This document shows, piece after piece, positions 38,064 through 47,503 of a DNA stretch of 64,000 nt. Positions within the stretch are counted from its first letter, which is position 1. Each line of letters opens with the position of its first letter. A model generated the notes under the pieces. It had not been told where the DNA came from, searched no databases, and saw only the letters and a program-made list of their open reading frames with translations. The DNA is from CAVZAB01 sp963773155 (GTDB lineage Bacteria; Pseudomonadota; Alphaproteobacteria; Rhizobiales; Beijerinckiaceae), in the NCBI GenBank assembly GCA_963773155.1, contig CAVZAB010000014.1, positions 12,793-76,792 on the forward strand. Direction: 5' to 3'. The position numbers and the translations under genes were made by a program.

Positions 38064-40692
38064 ATGCAATCCTCGAGCAAAAATGACAATCTCGTCGCGA
38101 TCGCTGCAATCGCGCAGGCGGTGCGCCTATCGACCCGGTTTGCATGGCTCGTCATTCCCGGTTTCTTGATCGTGGCGATTCTGTGCGGTGGCTATCTTTC
38201 GCGCCATTTCGCTATTACCACCGATAGCAGCAAGCTCCTGTCAAGTTCGCTGCCCTGGCGCCAACAAGAGATCAGGCTAGATCAGGCCTTCCCCGAGCGG
38301 ATCGATCGAATCACAGCGGTCATCGATGCGGCAACTCCGGAAGCCGCCGATGAGGCGGCGGATTTGCTTCTGAACGACCTTTCGGCTCGCTCGGACGTCT
38401 TCCGCACCGTCAGCCGGCCAGATGGCGGCGAGTTTTTCGCCCGTAACGGCATATTGTTCCTCTCCGTCGACGAAGTGCGCCGAAACACGGCTGAGTTGAT
38501 CACAGCCCAACCCTTCCTCGGCACTCTGGCGGCAGATCCGACGTTGCGTGGCGTCCTTCGCACCTTGTCGCAATCGATCGAGGCGGTGCACCTCGGAAAA
38601 TCAAAACTCGAAGATCTCAGGCCGGCGCTCGCAGCGATCGCCGATGCTCTGGAAACGCTTGCGAACGGAAAGGTCCCTGCTTTCTCCTGGCGCAGGCTGA
38701 TTACGGGGCGCGCGCCGAAGCCGTCGGATCTTCGTCGCTTCGTGAACATCCAACCGGTCTTGAACTTCGACGATTTGCAACCCGGTAGAAGGGCGACGGA
38801 GGCAATCCGAGAGGCGATTTCCAGGCTCGCCTTGACCTCGCAAAGGAACATCAAAGTGCGCCTGACCGGATCGGTCGCCCTTTCGGACGAGGAATTCGCC
38901 ACCGTCGCCGATGGTGCCGCACTGAACGGTTTTGTGACGGTGCTCGTCGTCATTTTTGTGTTGTGGCTCGCGCTGAAGCAGGCTCGCATTGTTCTGTGCG
39001 TCTTGGCCAGCCTGGTCGTTGGGCTGATTTTGACAGCCACTGTTGGGCTATGGATGGTGGGGGCGCTCAATCTAATCTCCGTCGCCTTCGCCGTACTCTT
39101 TGTCGGGCTCGGCGTCGATTTCGGTATCCAGTTCAGCGTCCGCTACCGCGCCGAACGGCATGCCGCGCTCGATCTCAACGTGGCTCTTTTAGCGACGGCG
39201 AACGGGGTAGCAGGACCACTTCTGCTCGCAGCCGCCTCGATCGCAACCGCCTTCTACTCGTTCCTGCCCACAGCATATGTGGGCCTTTCCGAGCTGGGGC
39301 TGATCGCCGGAACCGGCATGATTCTCGCCCTCATCACGACCGTAACCCTTCTTCCGGCACTGCTCAGCGTGCTCAAGCCAGCCGGCGAGCAAGGTCCGAT
39401 CGGGTATGCTGCGCTAGCGCCTGTCGATCTCTTTCTCGAAAGGCGGCGCAATTGGATCGTCGGTACGACTTTGGCGGTCACGATTTTCTGGTCTTCCGCT
39501 GCTCGTGGACTTGCATTTCGACTTCAATCCGCTCGATCTGCGTTCCCAGGACACGGAATCCGTCTCGACGCTTCTTGACCTGATGGGTGATCCCGACACC
39601 AGCCCGAACACCATCGACATACTGGAAGGCGATTTCGCAGGCGCCGTGGCCGTTGCTCAAAGGCTCCGGCGGATGCCGGAGGTCGCTCGGGCACTGACGC
39701 TTCAAAGCTTCGTTCCGGACGATCAGGACGAGAAGCTTGCGATTATCGACGATGCAAGTTTTTTTCTGCAAAATACGCTCAACACCGGCCAGATAGATGA
39801 CGAACCGACTCCGGCCGAGACGGTGGAGGCAATCGACAATACGGCTCGAGGCCTGTCGGGTGCGGCGGGCGGCCTCGACAGTGCCGCTGCCGTGCAGGCG
39901 CGCCGCCTCGCTAGCCTGCTGGCGGCTTTGGCAAAGTCACCACCGCAGGCCAGGGAGGACGCCCAGCACGCTTTAATCGCGCCGCTTCTGACCACGCTCC
40001 GGCAGGTGAGAGATCTCCTGGCCGCCGAGCACGTAAGCCTCGACACCCTTCCGACATCCCTGAGGAGCAATTGGGTCTCAGCCGACGGCCTGGTTAGGAT
40101 CGAGGTTGCGCCAAGTGGAAACGGCAATGACAACGTCACGTTGCGTAAATTTGTCGATTCGGTTCGCTCGGTCTCGCCCGGAGCCGCCGGAGCGCCAATT
40201 TTCATTATTGAGGCCGCGGCAACCATCGTCAAGGCTTTCTTGCAGGCCGGCGTCTGGTCGGTGGCATCGATCACCCTCATCCTGTTCGTCACTCTGCGTC
40301 GCTGGGCCGATGTCGCGCTGACAATGGTGCCTCTGCTCGTCGCCATCGTTGTTACGCTCGAAATCTGTGTGGCGATCGGGTTGCAGTTGAATTTTGCAAA
40401 CATCATTGCGCTGCCGCTTCTTCTTGGCGTCGGCGTCGCCTTCAAGATCTACTATGTCATGGCGTGGCGATCGGGCGAAACCAACTTCCTGCAGTCGAGC
40501 CTAACGCGGGCAGTTTTTTTCAGCGCCTGTACGACAGCTACCGCCTTTGGCAGTCTGTGGTTGTCGCATCATCCAGGCACATCGAGTATGGGCAAGCTCA
40601 TGGCCATATCACTCCTGACGACGCTATCGGCTGCCGTCTTCTTCCAACCTGCGCTCCTGGCAACGCAGCGCAAGACCAGCCGTACTTCGTGA
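38064..40692 (+). pseudogene. hpnN: HpnN, hopanoid RND transporter, one frame break
   Basis: RND/MMPL-type inner-membrane transporter needed to move hopanoids to the outer membrane. The first piece (38064-39578) covers the first membrane segment, the large periplasmic loop and the helix bundle with AVLFVGLGVDFGIQFSVRYR. The second piece resumes as GLPLLVDLHFDFNPLDLRSQ in another frame and runs to 40692 with the second helix bundle (VGVAFKIYYVMAW). The break is at about 39480-39495. Total length (about 876 codons) matches intact HpnN. Both halves are otherwise complete. Confidence 0.92.
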
Positions 40693-40861
40693 AGGGTAGA
40701 AGAAACAAAGGCGAACTGCGGCAAAAAGGTGACAGTCGCAGTGGAGCGATTCTGTTAATTTTAACCACGATTCCTGTCGTCGGCCGGTCCTGACCGTTCG
40801 GATGTGTGCCTTCCGGGCGGATTTTTTGTGCGGTCTAGCAATTCCAGAGAGCTCACAGCAA

Positions 40862-41689
40862 ATGCATCGCGCTTGGATTCTACGGTCAATCGCGTTGGTG
40901 CTGCCGGTACTTGTCGGCGCGTGCGCTGGAGTGCCCAGGGACGCGTCGCTCCCGATCAACGATCCCAACGAGGAGACAAATCGGAAGATCTTTGCTGCGA
41001 ATCAGGCGGTGCTCCATCCGGCATCTCAATTTGTCAAGGCGGTGACGCCGGGGCCGATTCATAACCGGCTGCACGATTTGAACGCGAACCTGGCGGAGCC
41101 GCGCATTTTTATCAATAATATTCTGCAGCTCCGCTTCGATGCCGCCTTTAAGACGGCCGGCCGTTTTATCGCCAATTCGTCAATCGGCATTGGTGGCCTT
41201 TTCGATATCGCAGGCCAGGCAGGCCTGCCGCAGCAGAGCGGCGACTTTGGTCAGACCCTTTTCGTGTGGGGCGTCAGCGAGGGGCCCTATGTGGTGCGTC
41301 CCTTTTGGGGCCCATCTACGCTGCGCGATTCGATCGGCTCTGGCGTCGATCTTGTGACCAATCCAGCCGGCTACATATTGAGCGCAGAATTCGGAATGTC
41401 GGCAACCATCGCCAGCGGAAGCCTGGATGCGACGGTACGCCTTGAGGAATTGAAGGAAGCCGAAGACGCTTCCATCGACTTCTATAGCTTCCTGCGCTCT
41501 AGCTACTATCAGACGCGCCGGGCTGAGCTGCGCGAATCCATCGGCCTGCCAAGCGTCGTAGAATTGCCGGCCACCCCGTCTGAGCAGATCAACAGTCACA
41601 GCGCCTCGACGATCAATAAGTATCAGATTAAGGCAAAGTCACATTCGCAGAAAAAATCTCTCAAAAAGTATCAACCTCCACATAAATAA
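40862..41689 (+). CDS. MlaA/VacJ-family lipoprotein
   Basis: A 275-residue outer-membrane lipoprotein of the MlaA family, which removes phospholipids from the outer leaflet. The lipobox LVGAC follows a hydrophobic signal (start at the ATG 40862); the family motifs NDPNEETNRKIFAANQ, LNANLAEPRIFINNILQ and SIGIGGLFDIAGQAG are clear. The C-terminal 35 residues are Lys/Ser-rich. With HpnM (MlaC-like) and HpnN it forms a lipid-trafficking set at this locus. Confidence 0.93.
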   Translation: MHRAWILRSIALVLPVLVGACAGVPRDASLPINDPNEETNRKIFAANQAVLHPASQFVKAVTPGPIHNRLHDLNANLAEPRIFINNILQLRFDAAFKTAGRFIANSSIGIGGLFDIAGQAGLPQQSGDFGQTLFVWGVSEGPYVVRPFWGPSTLRDSIGSGVDLVTNPAGYILSAEFGMSATIASGSLDATVRLEELKEAEDASIDFYSFLRSSYYQTRRAELRESIGLPSVVELPATPSEQINSHSASTINKYQIKAKSHSQKKSLKKYQPPHK

Positions 41690-41763
41690 GATGGGCTGCT
41701 TTCGGAAGGGTCACGCTTGGGTTCTGGCCAGTCCCAATGAATACCATTGGTAACCCCTCGTAG

Positions 41764-41792
41764 GCCCCAATTTGGGGCTCCAATTTTTGGCC
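41764..41792. terminator. Likely terminator between convergent mlaA and hpnL
   Basis: GCCCC-AATTT-GGGGC forms a five-pair stem (extendable by A-T pairs) with a T-rich run (AATTTTTGG) after it, in the 104-base gap between two convergent genes. Confidence 0.5.
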
Positions 41793-41793
41793 G

Positions 41794-42891
41794 TTATCTC
41801 GCCTTATCCTCGCTTCGGCGCAATATGTAATGCCCTTCGACCCAGTGCCAAACCAACAGGCCTGGCAGACCCAGGATCAGCTCGCGAACTCGTTTTGTTA
41901 GGGACACGGCCAGGGCCGCATCCGCCGGCATTCCGAACAGGGAACCGAACAAGACAAAGCCCCCCTCGAGGGCACCCAAACCTCCCGGTACCATGAACGC
42001 TGCCGCTCGGACGCCGGAGCCGAGACTTTCAAGGATAAAGGCGTCAATCATGCCGAGGGGCTGACCCAGGAATTGCATCGTCAACCAAATCTCGCCCGTA
42101 CCGGCAGCCCATCCAATAAGGCGCAACAAGCTAGCGCGTAACAAAGCAAAACGCCTACGGTATGTTCCTGCAACAGCATCGTCAATGGTCGAAGCGCTAC
42201 CCTCTACGTTGGATAGCCATTTCTTCGGCAGAAAACCGCGAGCCACCTTCGCAAATAAGACAAACATGCTTCGATGCTGTAGCAGCAAGAATGCCGCGAT
42301 TACGACGAAGGCTATGGCCGTGCCGATCAAGACCCTCAATGCCGCCACTAGCGAGGCGTGCTCGCTCGAACGGTTCACCAGCAGCATCACGCCGGTCATA
42401 ACAAAAACCAATTGGGTCACCACTCCGACCGTGGTGTCGACAACCATACTGGCCGCCGCTTGGGCGCCTGGCACGCCGCGCAGATGCGCGAGCCGCGCGC
42501 TCGCGATATCGCCGCCGACATTGGCAACCGGCAACAGCGAGTTAATCGATTCCCGGATCCAGCGGATCCAGGTGACACAGACAAGTCCAGGCCGACTTGA
42601 AAACGGCAGCAGTTCGCGCCATGAGAGCGCGCTGAAAAACAGGGGAACAACATGGAATAGGGTTATCGGGAGGAGTCCCCAACCAATGGTCACCATAGCA
42701 TGAGCGATCTCGCCCGCGCCATTGTCGACGATGAGGTACACGACAAGCGCAAAGCCGAAAAATGTGGCCGTGATGAGCGAATAAAGTATGAATCGGCCCC
42801 TTTTTCTGCCTTGTTCGCATCGGCGGAATACGCAATATGCGATCGAGCTTCTACCAAGCCTTGATCTTTTAACAATACTGGTCGTTTGCAC
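41794..42891 (-). CDS. hpnL: HpnL, UPF0104/LPG-synthase-like membrane protein
   Basis: A 365-residue polytopic protein with about eight membrane helices, of the flippase-like/lysylphosphatidylglycerol-synthase transmembrane family that includes HpnL. Family motifs include RESINSLLPVANVGGDIASARL and the MVPGGLGALEGGFVLFG stretch. The proposed role is moving lipid-linked molecules across the membrane; this is by family only. It is divergent from the CDP-alcohol phosphotransferase with only 68 bases between starts, so the two may be co-regulated. Confidence 0.85.
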   Translation of the reverse strand: MQTTSIVKRSRLGRSSIAYCVFRRCEQGRKRGRFILYSLITATFFGFALVVYLIVDNGAGEIAHAMVTIGWGLLPITLFHVVPLFFSALSWRELLPFSSRPGLVCVTWIRWIRESINSLLPVANVGGDIASARLAHLRGVPGAQAAASMVVDTTVGVVTQLVFVMTGVMLLVNRSSEHASLVAALRVLIGTAIAFVVIAAFLLLQHRSMFVLFAKVARGFLPKKWLSNVEGSASTIDDAVAGTYRRRFALLRASLLRLIGWAAGTGEIWLTMQFLGQPLGMIDAFILESLGSGVRAAAFMVPGGLGALEGGFVLFGSLFGMPADAALAVSLTKRVRELILGLPGLLVWHWVEGHYILRRSEDKAR

Positions 42892-42959
42892 AAAATTGGA
42901 GATAAGAAACTGATTTATTCGAGCGCCATCTCAACGGCCCGCAGCTTGCGAACAGAACG

Positions 42960-44201
42960 ATGCCGACAGTACCGATCCTAATCCTGGTGCCGGCCGCTGC
43001 CCCGCGCGACCCTACTTCCGGGGCGCCGGCATATGGCGGCGGCCTCACGGTCCTCGGACTTGGTCTCGTGCGGCGAAATTGCATGGCTGCGCTGCGCGCT
43101 GGCTACGGCCAGATTTTTATACTGGCGCGAGATCATCCCGCGTCGAGTGGCATCGTCACTATTCCCGATTGGAGCAGCCTCGCAGCTGCCCTCGCACCCT
43201 CTCAGACCGCGCCCCTGCTCATTGCGCCCGCAACGATTCTCGCCGAAACCGATTGGCTCGAACGGCTTTCCAACTACCAGATTCAACCGGCTGACTGGGC
43301 GGCGATACCGCAGCGGATCGTCACGATAGCCGCGCCGGCAGTGCCTGACGCACTTGCGGTGCTGGATGCGGAAGGCACGGCATACGACCTGACAGCTATA
43401 GAGAACCGGTTGACCCGTCGCTTCGGTTCGCCGGCGGAGCTTCCAGCCGGCATCGATCCGATGCTCGTGGTGACATCGACGGACGTCCGCGCAGCGGAAC
43501 AGCGCCTGCTGCGCGGGTTGGTCAAGGACACCGACGGATTGATGTCGCGCCACGTCGAGCGGCCCATTTCACTGCAAATTTCCCGCTGGTTGGCGCCCAA
43601 GGCCGTAACTCCAAATCAAATCACTTTTGTCTCGGTTGCCGTCGGCCTATCCGGGGCGCCCTTTTTTCTATCCGCTCTCTGGCCCTGGCAGACCACGGGA
43701 GCTCTGCTCTTCCTGGCTCATTCGATTCTCGATGGATGCGACGGCGAACTGGCCCGATTGAAATTTCAGGAATTGCGATGGGGTGGAGTGCTCGATTTCT
43801 GGGGGGACAATGTCGTTCACATCGCCATCTTTGCGTGTATGGCCGTAGGTTGGAGTCGGTCTATCGGCACGGCGTGGCCCTTGTTGCTCGGCGCGCTGGC
43901 GATCCTCGGCACTCTTGGATCGGCTGGTTTCGTATATTGGCGACTGATGCGCGACAATCACGACAGTGGTCCATTGTTTACTTCGGTTTCCGCCGTTCCC
44001 GACCGCGCTCTAGGGAGGCTGCTCGACGCCGCGTCACGCCGCGATTTCATCTATCTCGTGCTAGTCCTCGCACTGTTCGGCAAGTCGAACTGGTTTCTAT
44101 CTTTGGCGTCGCTTGGTGCGCCAATATTTTTGTTCCTCATAATATTTCTTGAAATACGCGACCGGCCCCCGAAGAAGATGCCAACCACATCCGACGTTTA
44201 A
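42960..44201 (+). CDS. CDP-alcohol phosphotransferase with N-terminal nucleotidyltransferase-like domain
   Basis: A 413-residue protein. The C-terminal CDP-alcohol phosphotransferase signature is exact: DGCDGELAR at 258-266, then G275, D279 and D283 (Dx2DGx2ARx8Gx3Dx3D), in a multi-helix membrane domain. It begins with KDTDGLMSRHVERPISLQIS, a segment typical of di-myo-inositol-phosphate-phosphate synthases. Residues 1-180 look like a degenerate sugar-nucleotidyltransferase domain (GGLTVLGLGLVRRNCMAALR) without the GxGTR loop. The layout recalls the fused inositol-phosphate cytidylyltransferase/DIPP synthase. Predicted: transfers a phospho-inositol-type group from a CDP-activated donor. Confidence 0.85.
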   Translation: MPTVPILILVPAAAPRDPTSGAPAYGGGLTVLGLGLVRRNCMAALRAGYGQIFILARDHPASSGIVTIPDWSSLAAALAPSQTAPLLIAPATILAETDWLERLSNYQIQPADWAAIPQRIVTIAAPAVPDALAVLDAEGTAYDLTAIENRLTRRFGSPAELPAGIDPMLVVTSTDVRAAEQRLLRGLVKDTDGLMSRHVERPISLQISRWLAPKAVTPNQITFVSVAVGLSGAPFFLSALWPWQTTGALLFLAHSILDGCDGELARLKFQELRWGGVLDFWGDNVVHIAIFACMAVGWSRSIGTAWPLLLGALAILGTLGSAGFVYWRLMRDNHDSGPLFTSVSAVPDRALGRLLDAASRRDFIYLVLVLALFGKSNWFLSLASLGAPIFLFLIIFLEIRDRPPKKMPTTSDV

Positions 44202-44249
44202 TAAGAGCCGAGTCCTGCGAGGCGCTTAAAAATGCCCTAACAGGAAGCG

Positions 44250-45260
44250 CTAGTCGTCGCACGATAACCGAGCACCGCCCGCAGCAGATGACCGTTGGGC
44301 AAGGTCTATCAGCCGGGCGCACAGCACAGCCTCGTCTATGTTACCTTGGTTGCCGTCCTCTAGCGCGCTTCGGAAGTCCTCGGCCACCCCGTCAAACCAA
44401 TCGGGATGATGCGATCCTTCGGATAATGACGGCGGACAGGACCATCGGTGCTCCCTTGAATTCCGTCTGACGATGACACTGTCGTCAACGATATTAATGT
44501 GGCCCTGCTCGCCTTCAATCTCAATATGATTGGCGCGCTCATTGGCGGTCCAGGTCAGATAGATGTGGCCACTTCCAGAGCTAAGATCTAGGGTGAGACT
44601 TGCCGTGTCTTCGAGCGGCCATTCGTGGAAGCGACGCGTTTCGAGCCGTGCGGCGATGCCGCGCGGAGTACCGGCCCAGCGCACAATGCAATAGAGTGCA
44701 TGCCAGCCGTGATCGACTAGAATGCCGCCTCCAGCCATCGCCGGATCGACGCGCCAGTTCTTGCCCTCGTCTGGAGCAAAAGCAACCGCAGGCTGCATGC
44801 GCAAAGTCCGCCAAGACACCGATCGGACCCTGCCAATGGCGCCTTCGGCGATCAACGCCGAAATCTTAAGGCAGATCGGCGCCTTGAGCCAATTGTGAAC
44901 CGTATAGACTATACGCCCAGCCCGTTCCGCAACCGCAGCGACGATCTGCGCATCCGCCAGCCGGGTGGCCAGTGGTTTCTCGCACAGGACATGAAGACCA
45001 GCATCCAGCGCTTGTTTGATGACCATGGCATGGCTGCCTGGTGGTGTGCAGATATCGACGAAATCCAGCGTTTCGCCGGATAATAGATGATCGACGCTGT
45101 CGTACCATTGCCCGTCGGGACATGCCTCGAGAAACGTCTGGCGGCGCGCCGCAATTGGGTCGGTCGCAGCGATGATCCTAAAATCATTGCGGGACTGCCA
45201 GCTGGGCAAGTGCCCTTTCGCGGCGATGTTTCCGAAGCCAATGAACGCGCCCCGCAGCAT
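44250..45260 (-). CDS. Gfo/Idh/MocA-family oxidoreductase
   Basis: A 336-residue NAD(P)-dependent dehydrogenase of the family that includes inositol 2-dehydrogenase. The Rossmann start is RGAFIGFGNIAAKGHLPSW. CEKPLA carries the conserved lysine, and HGWHALYCIVRW carries the catalytic-type histidine. Start at 45260 has GAGG upstream; a longer start at 45311 would overlap the upstream gene. It is the last gene of the minus-strand inositol cluster, 11 bases after the aminotransferase. Substrate unknown; a cyclitol or sugar is likely. Confidence 0.88.
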   Translation of the reverse strand: MLRGAFIGFGNIAAKGHLPSWQSRNDFRIIAATDPIAARRQTFLEACPDGQWYDSVDHLLSGETLDFVDICTPPGSHAMVIKQALDAGLHVLCEKPLATRLADAQIVAAVAERAGRIVYTVHNWLKAPICLKISALIAEGAIGRVRSVSWRTLRMQPAVAFAPDEGKNWRVDPAMAGGGILVDHGWHALYCIVRWAGTPRGIAARLETRRFHEWPLEDTASLTLDLSSGSGHIYLTWTANERANHIEIEGEQGHINIVDDSVIVRRNSREHRWSCPPSLSEGSHHPDWFDGVAEDFRSALEDGNQGNIDEAVLCARLIDLAQRSSAAGGARLSCDD

Positions 45261-45271
45261 GGTTGACCGCC

Positions 45272-46648
45272 TCAATCGAGCCCGAATCGGCGTGCGATCG
45301 CCGAGAAACATTGATCCAGGATGTCGATGCCGCGCGTCGCTTCCGCCTCGCTAATGACGAGAGGCGGATTGACGCGGATAACGTGCGAATACGACATCGT
45401 GATCAGGCCTCGTTGCAGTGCCTCGTGGAATAATGCGCGGGTGATGGTCTTATCCAGCGGTATTTTCGTGGTGCGATCGGCAACCATTTCAATGCCTATC
45501 ATCAGTCCACGTCCACGCACGTCGCCGATAAAGCGGTACTTGTCCTGCAGTGCCTTGAGCTCTTCGAGCATCAGCGCGCCGACCCGCGCCGAATTTTCGA
45601 CCAGCTTTTCATCAAGGATAGCCTCGACGGCGCCCAGACCTGCGGCAGCGGCAAGTGGATTTCCGCCGTAGCTGGACGAACTCCCGCTTGGCTCCCCGAA
45701 TGGTGTGGCGGACATGCGTTCGTAAGAAGATGCAACAGCGCTGAGGGGAAAGCCGCCGCCGATGCCCTTGCCGATTGTCATGATGTCGGGCTTGAGGCCG
45801 GACTGTTCGGACGCCCACATGGTCCCCGTTCGACCGAAGCCGGTCAGGATTTCATCTGCAATGAGCAGCGCGCCGAATTCGTCTGCGATCTGTTGCACGG
45901 CACGAACGAAATCGTCGGGCGGTATGACGTTGCCAGAGGTTGCCTGCATTGGTTCGAGAATAATCGCGGCAACCTCGCCCTGAGTATCGTTCTTTATGAC
46001 GTTGCGCAGATGCTCCGCGCAAGCGAGCCCGCAGCGCGGATATTCAAGCTTCCACGGACAGCGATAGCAGTTGGCATAAGGCGATAAGTGCATCCCCGGC
46101 GGGAAGGGACCCTGGTGGTTGCGATAGCTGCCGCCGAGGAGGCCAATAACACCTGCGGTCTTGCCGTGGTAGCCGCCCCAAAACCCGACAAACTCGAATT
46201 TTTTGGTGAACGATTTGGCGAGCCGGAAAGCTGCCTCTACTGCCTCTGCGCCACCCGAGAACAATTGGATGTGGGTGAGGCCTTCGGGTAGTATCCCGGA
46301 AACTAAATTGAGAAAACGGGCACGCGCTTCGGTCGTGAAGCTGCCGAAAGTGACGCGCTCGAGTTGTTCGCTAAGACGTTTCACATAGTGGGGATGGCAA
46401 TGGCCAAGACTGCCGACACCTATGCCAGCGATGAAATCCAGATACTCGTTTCCATCGACGTCGGTAACCCTGCAACCCCGTGCATAATCGACCGCGATTT
46501 GTGAATAAAGAGCAATCGATTGCAGCCCTGGCGCCATTGCCTCGGCCTCGCGATCGAAAATCGCTTTAGATCTGGGACCAGGCACAGTACGGATTTGAGT
46601 AGCGTCCTGGCCCACCGACGTTGTGTTGCGTGGATAGGTGTCGTTCAT
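45272..46648 (-). CDS. hpnO: Class-III aminotransferase, HpnO-like
   Basis: A 458-residue PLP aminotransferase. The PLP lysine is K294 (TIGKGIGGGFPLS); D265 in LLIADEILTGFGRTG binds the pyridine nitrogen. SGGAEAVEAAFRLAK and FWGGYHGKTAGVIGLLGG are typical. A cysteine-rich insertion (YANCYRCPWKLEYPRCGLAC) is notable. The sequence resembles HpnO, which makes aminobacteriohopanetriol from ribosyl or formyl hopane. It lies inside the inositol-phosphate cluster, so it may instead aminate an oxidised cyclitol. The frame is clean. It lies 3 bases after the ATP-grasp gene. Confidence 0.85.
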   Translation of the reverse strand: MNDTYPRNTTSVGQDATQIRTVPGPRSKAIFDREAEAMAPGLQSIALYSQIAVDYARGCRVTDVDGNEYLDFIAGIGVGSLGHCHPHYVKRLSEQLERVTFGSFTTEARARFLNLVSGILPEGLTHIQLFSGGAEAVEAAFRLAKSFTKKFEFVGFWGGYHGKTAGVIGLLGGSYRNHQGPFPPGMHLSPYANCYRCPWKLEYPRCGLACAEHLRNVIKNDTQGEVAAIILEPMQATSGNVIPPDDFVRAVQQIADEFGALLIADEILTGFGRTGTMWASEQSGLKPDIMTIGKGIGGGFPLSAVASSYERMSATPFGEPSGSSSSYGGNPLAAAAGLGAVEAILDEKLVENSARVGALMLEELKALQDKYRFIGDVRGRGLMIGIEMVADRTTKIPLDKTITRALFHEALQRGLITMSYSHVIRVNPPLVISEAEATRGIDILDQCFSAIARRFGLD

Positions 46649-46651
46649 GGA

Positions 46652-47503
46652 TCAAATCCTCGCGGCGGATACGATGTGAGGGCGCCGCCGAAAGCGCTCG
46701 GTCAGGTGGTTCGCAATCGCCTGTGCGGCCTGGTTGCGGTACAGCGCGTAGCTGGGAAAAGCGTTAAGATCGATGATCACCGGTTCGCCGTTGGCCTGGA
46801 TGATAGCGTCGCCACCAAAGATCTCGAGGCCCAGAGCGGCTGCAGCACGTAACGCAGCTTTGCGCAGGCGCGGGACCTCAAAGGCATATCCCAGCATTCC
46901 CTTGTCACGATGATAGAACCATTCGAACCAATTGGCATCGATTGGCGCCGCATCGTTTCTCACGCCGTAAAATTTAACGAGATCACCCGCTACATGCTCC
47001 TGGGCGACAACGAACGGGATGTTACGCCTGGTGAAACGCTTCAATGCTTCGAGCCAACCGGTCTCCGATGCCGTGTAGATGACATCGTCAGATTGCGTGG
47101 CGTGGAAATCGTAGCGTTTCACCCATACTCCAGCCCCCAGCCGCGGATGGATTGCGTCGGTGGCGACGAGCTGACTGGCAGGTGCCGGAACATTGTGTCG
47201 GGCGAATAGTTCTACCATGCGATGACGATAGGTATTGTAAATCGCATCTGGAGAATTGACAACGATCGAACCCTGTTTCTCTGCCGTCTTGAGGCGACCG
47301 AGGATAGCACCTCGCTCGCACATGACAAATATGTTGGGGCAAGCGATGTCGAAGTCCGCGTCGGGAGTGATTAGTTCGACGCTAAAGCCCCGCTCTGCCA
47401 AGGCCTTTCCGACACTTTTCATGATTGCGCCGTCGTCGCTGATACGTCCAGGCGAATGCGATTGCTCGCGGTAGATGCCGTAGCAGCTCTTGGCGGTATT
47501 CAT
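46652..47503 (-). CDS. ATP-grasp enzyme
   Basis: A 283-residue ATP-grasp protein. K129 (VWVKRYD) and the VAQEHVAGDLVKFYGV stretch match the ATP-binding lobe; the metal-binding end is FGGDAIIQANGEPVIIDLNAFPSY with D232, D245 and N247. The IDLNAFPSY ending and the VNSPDAIYNTYRHRM helix recall inositol-phosphate kinases of the ITPK group as well as RimK-type ligases. Possible roles are amide-bond formation to an amino group or cyclitol phosphorylation; sequence alone does not decide. It overlaps the nucleotidyltransferase gene by 4 bases. Confidence 0.82.
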   Translation of the reverse strand: MNTAKSCYGIYREQSHSPGRISDDGAIMKSVGKALAERGFSVELITPDADFDIACPNIFVMCERGAILGRLKTAEKQGSIVVNSPDAIYNTYRHRMVELFARHNVPAPASQLVATDAIHPRLGAGVWVKRYDFHATQSDDVIYTASETGWLEALKRFTRRNIPFVVAQEHVAGDLVKFYGVRNDAAPIDANWFEWFYHRDKGMLGYAFEVPRLRKAALRAAAALGLEIFGGDAIIQANGEPVIIDLNAFPSYALYRNQAAQAIANHLTERFRRRPHIVSAARI

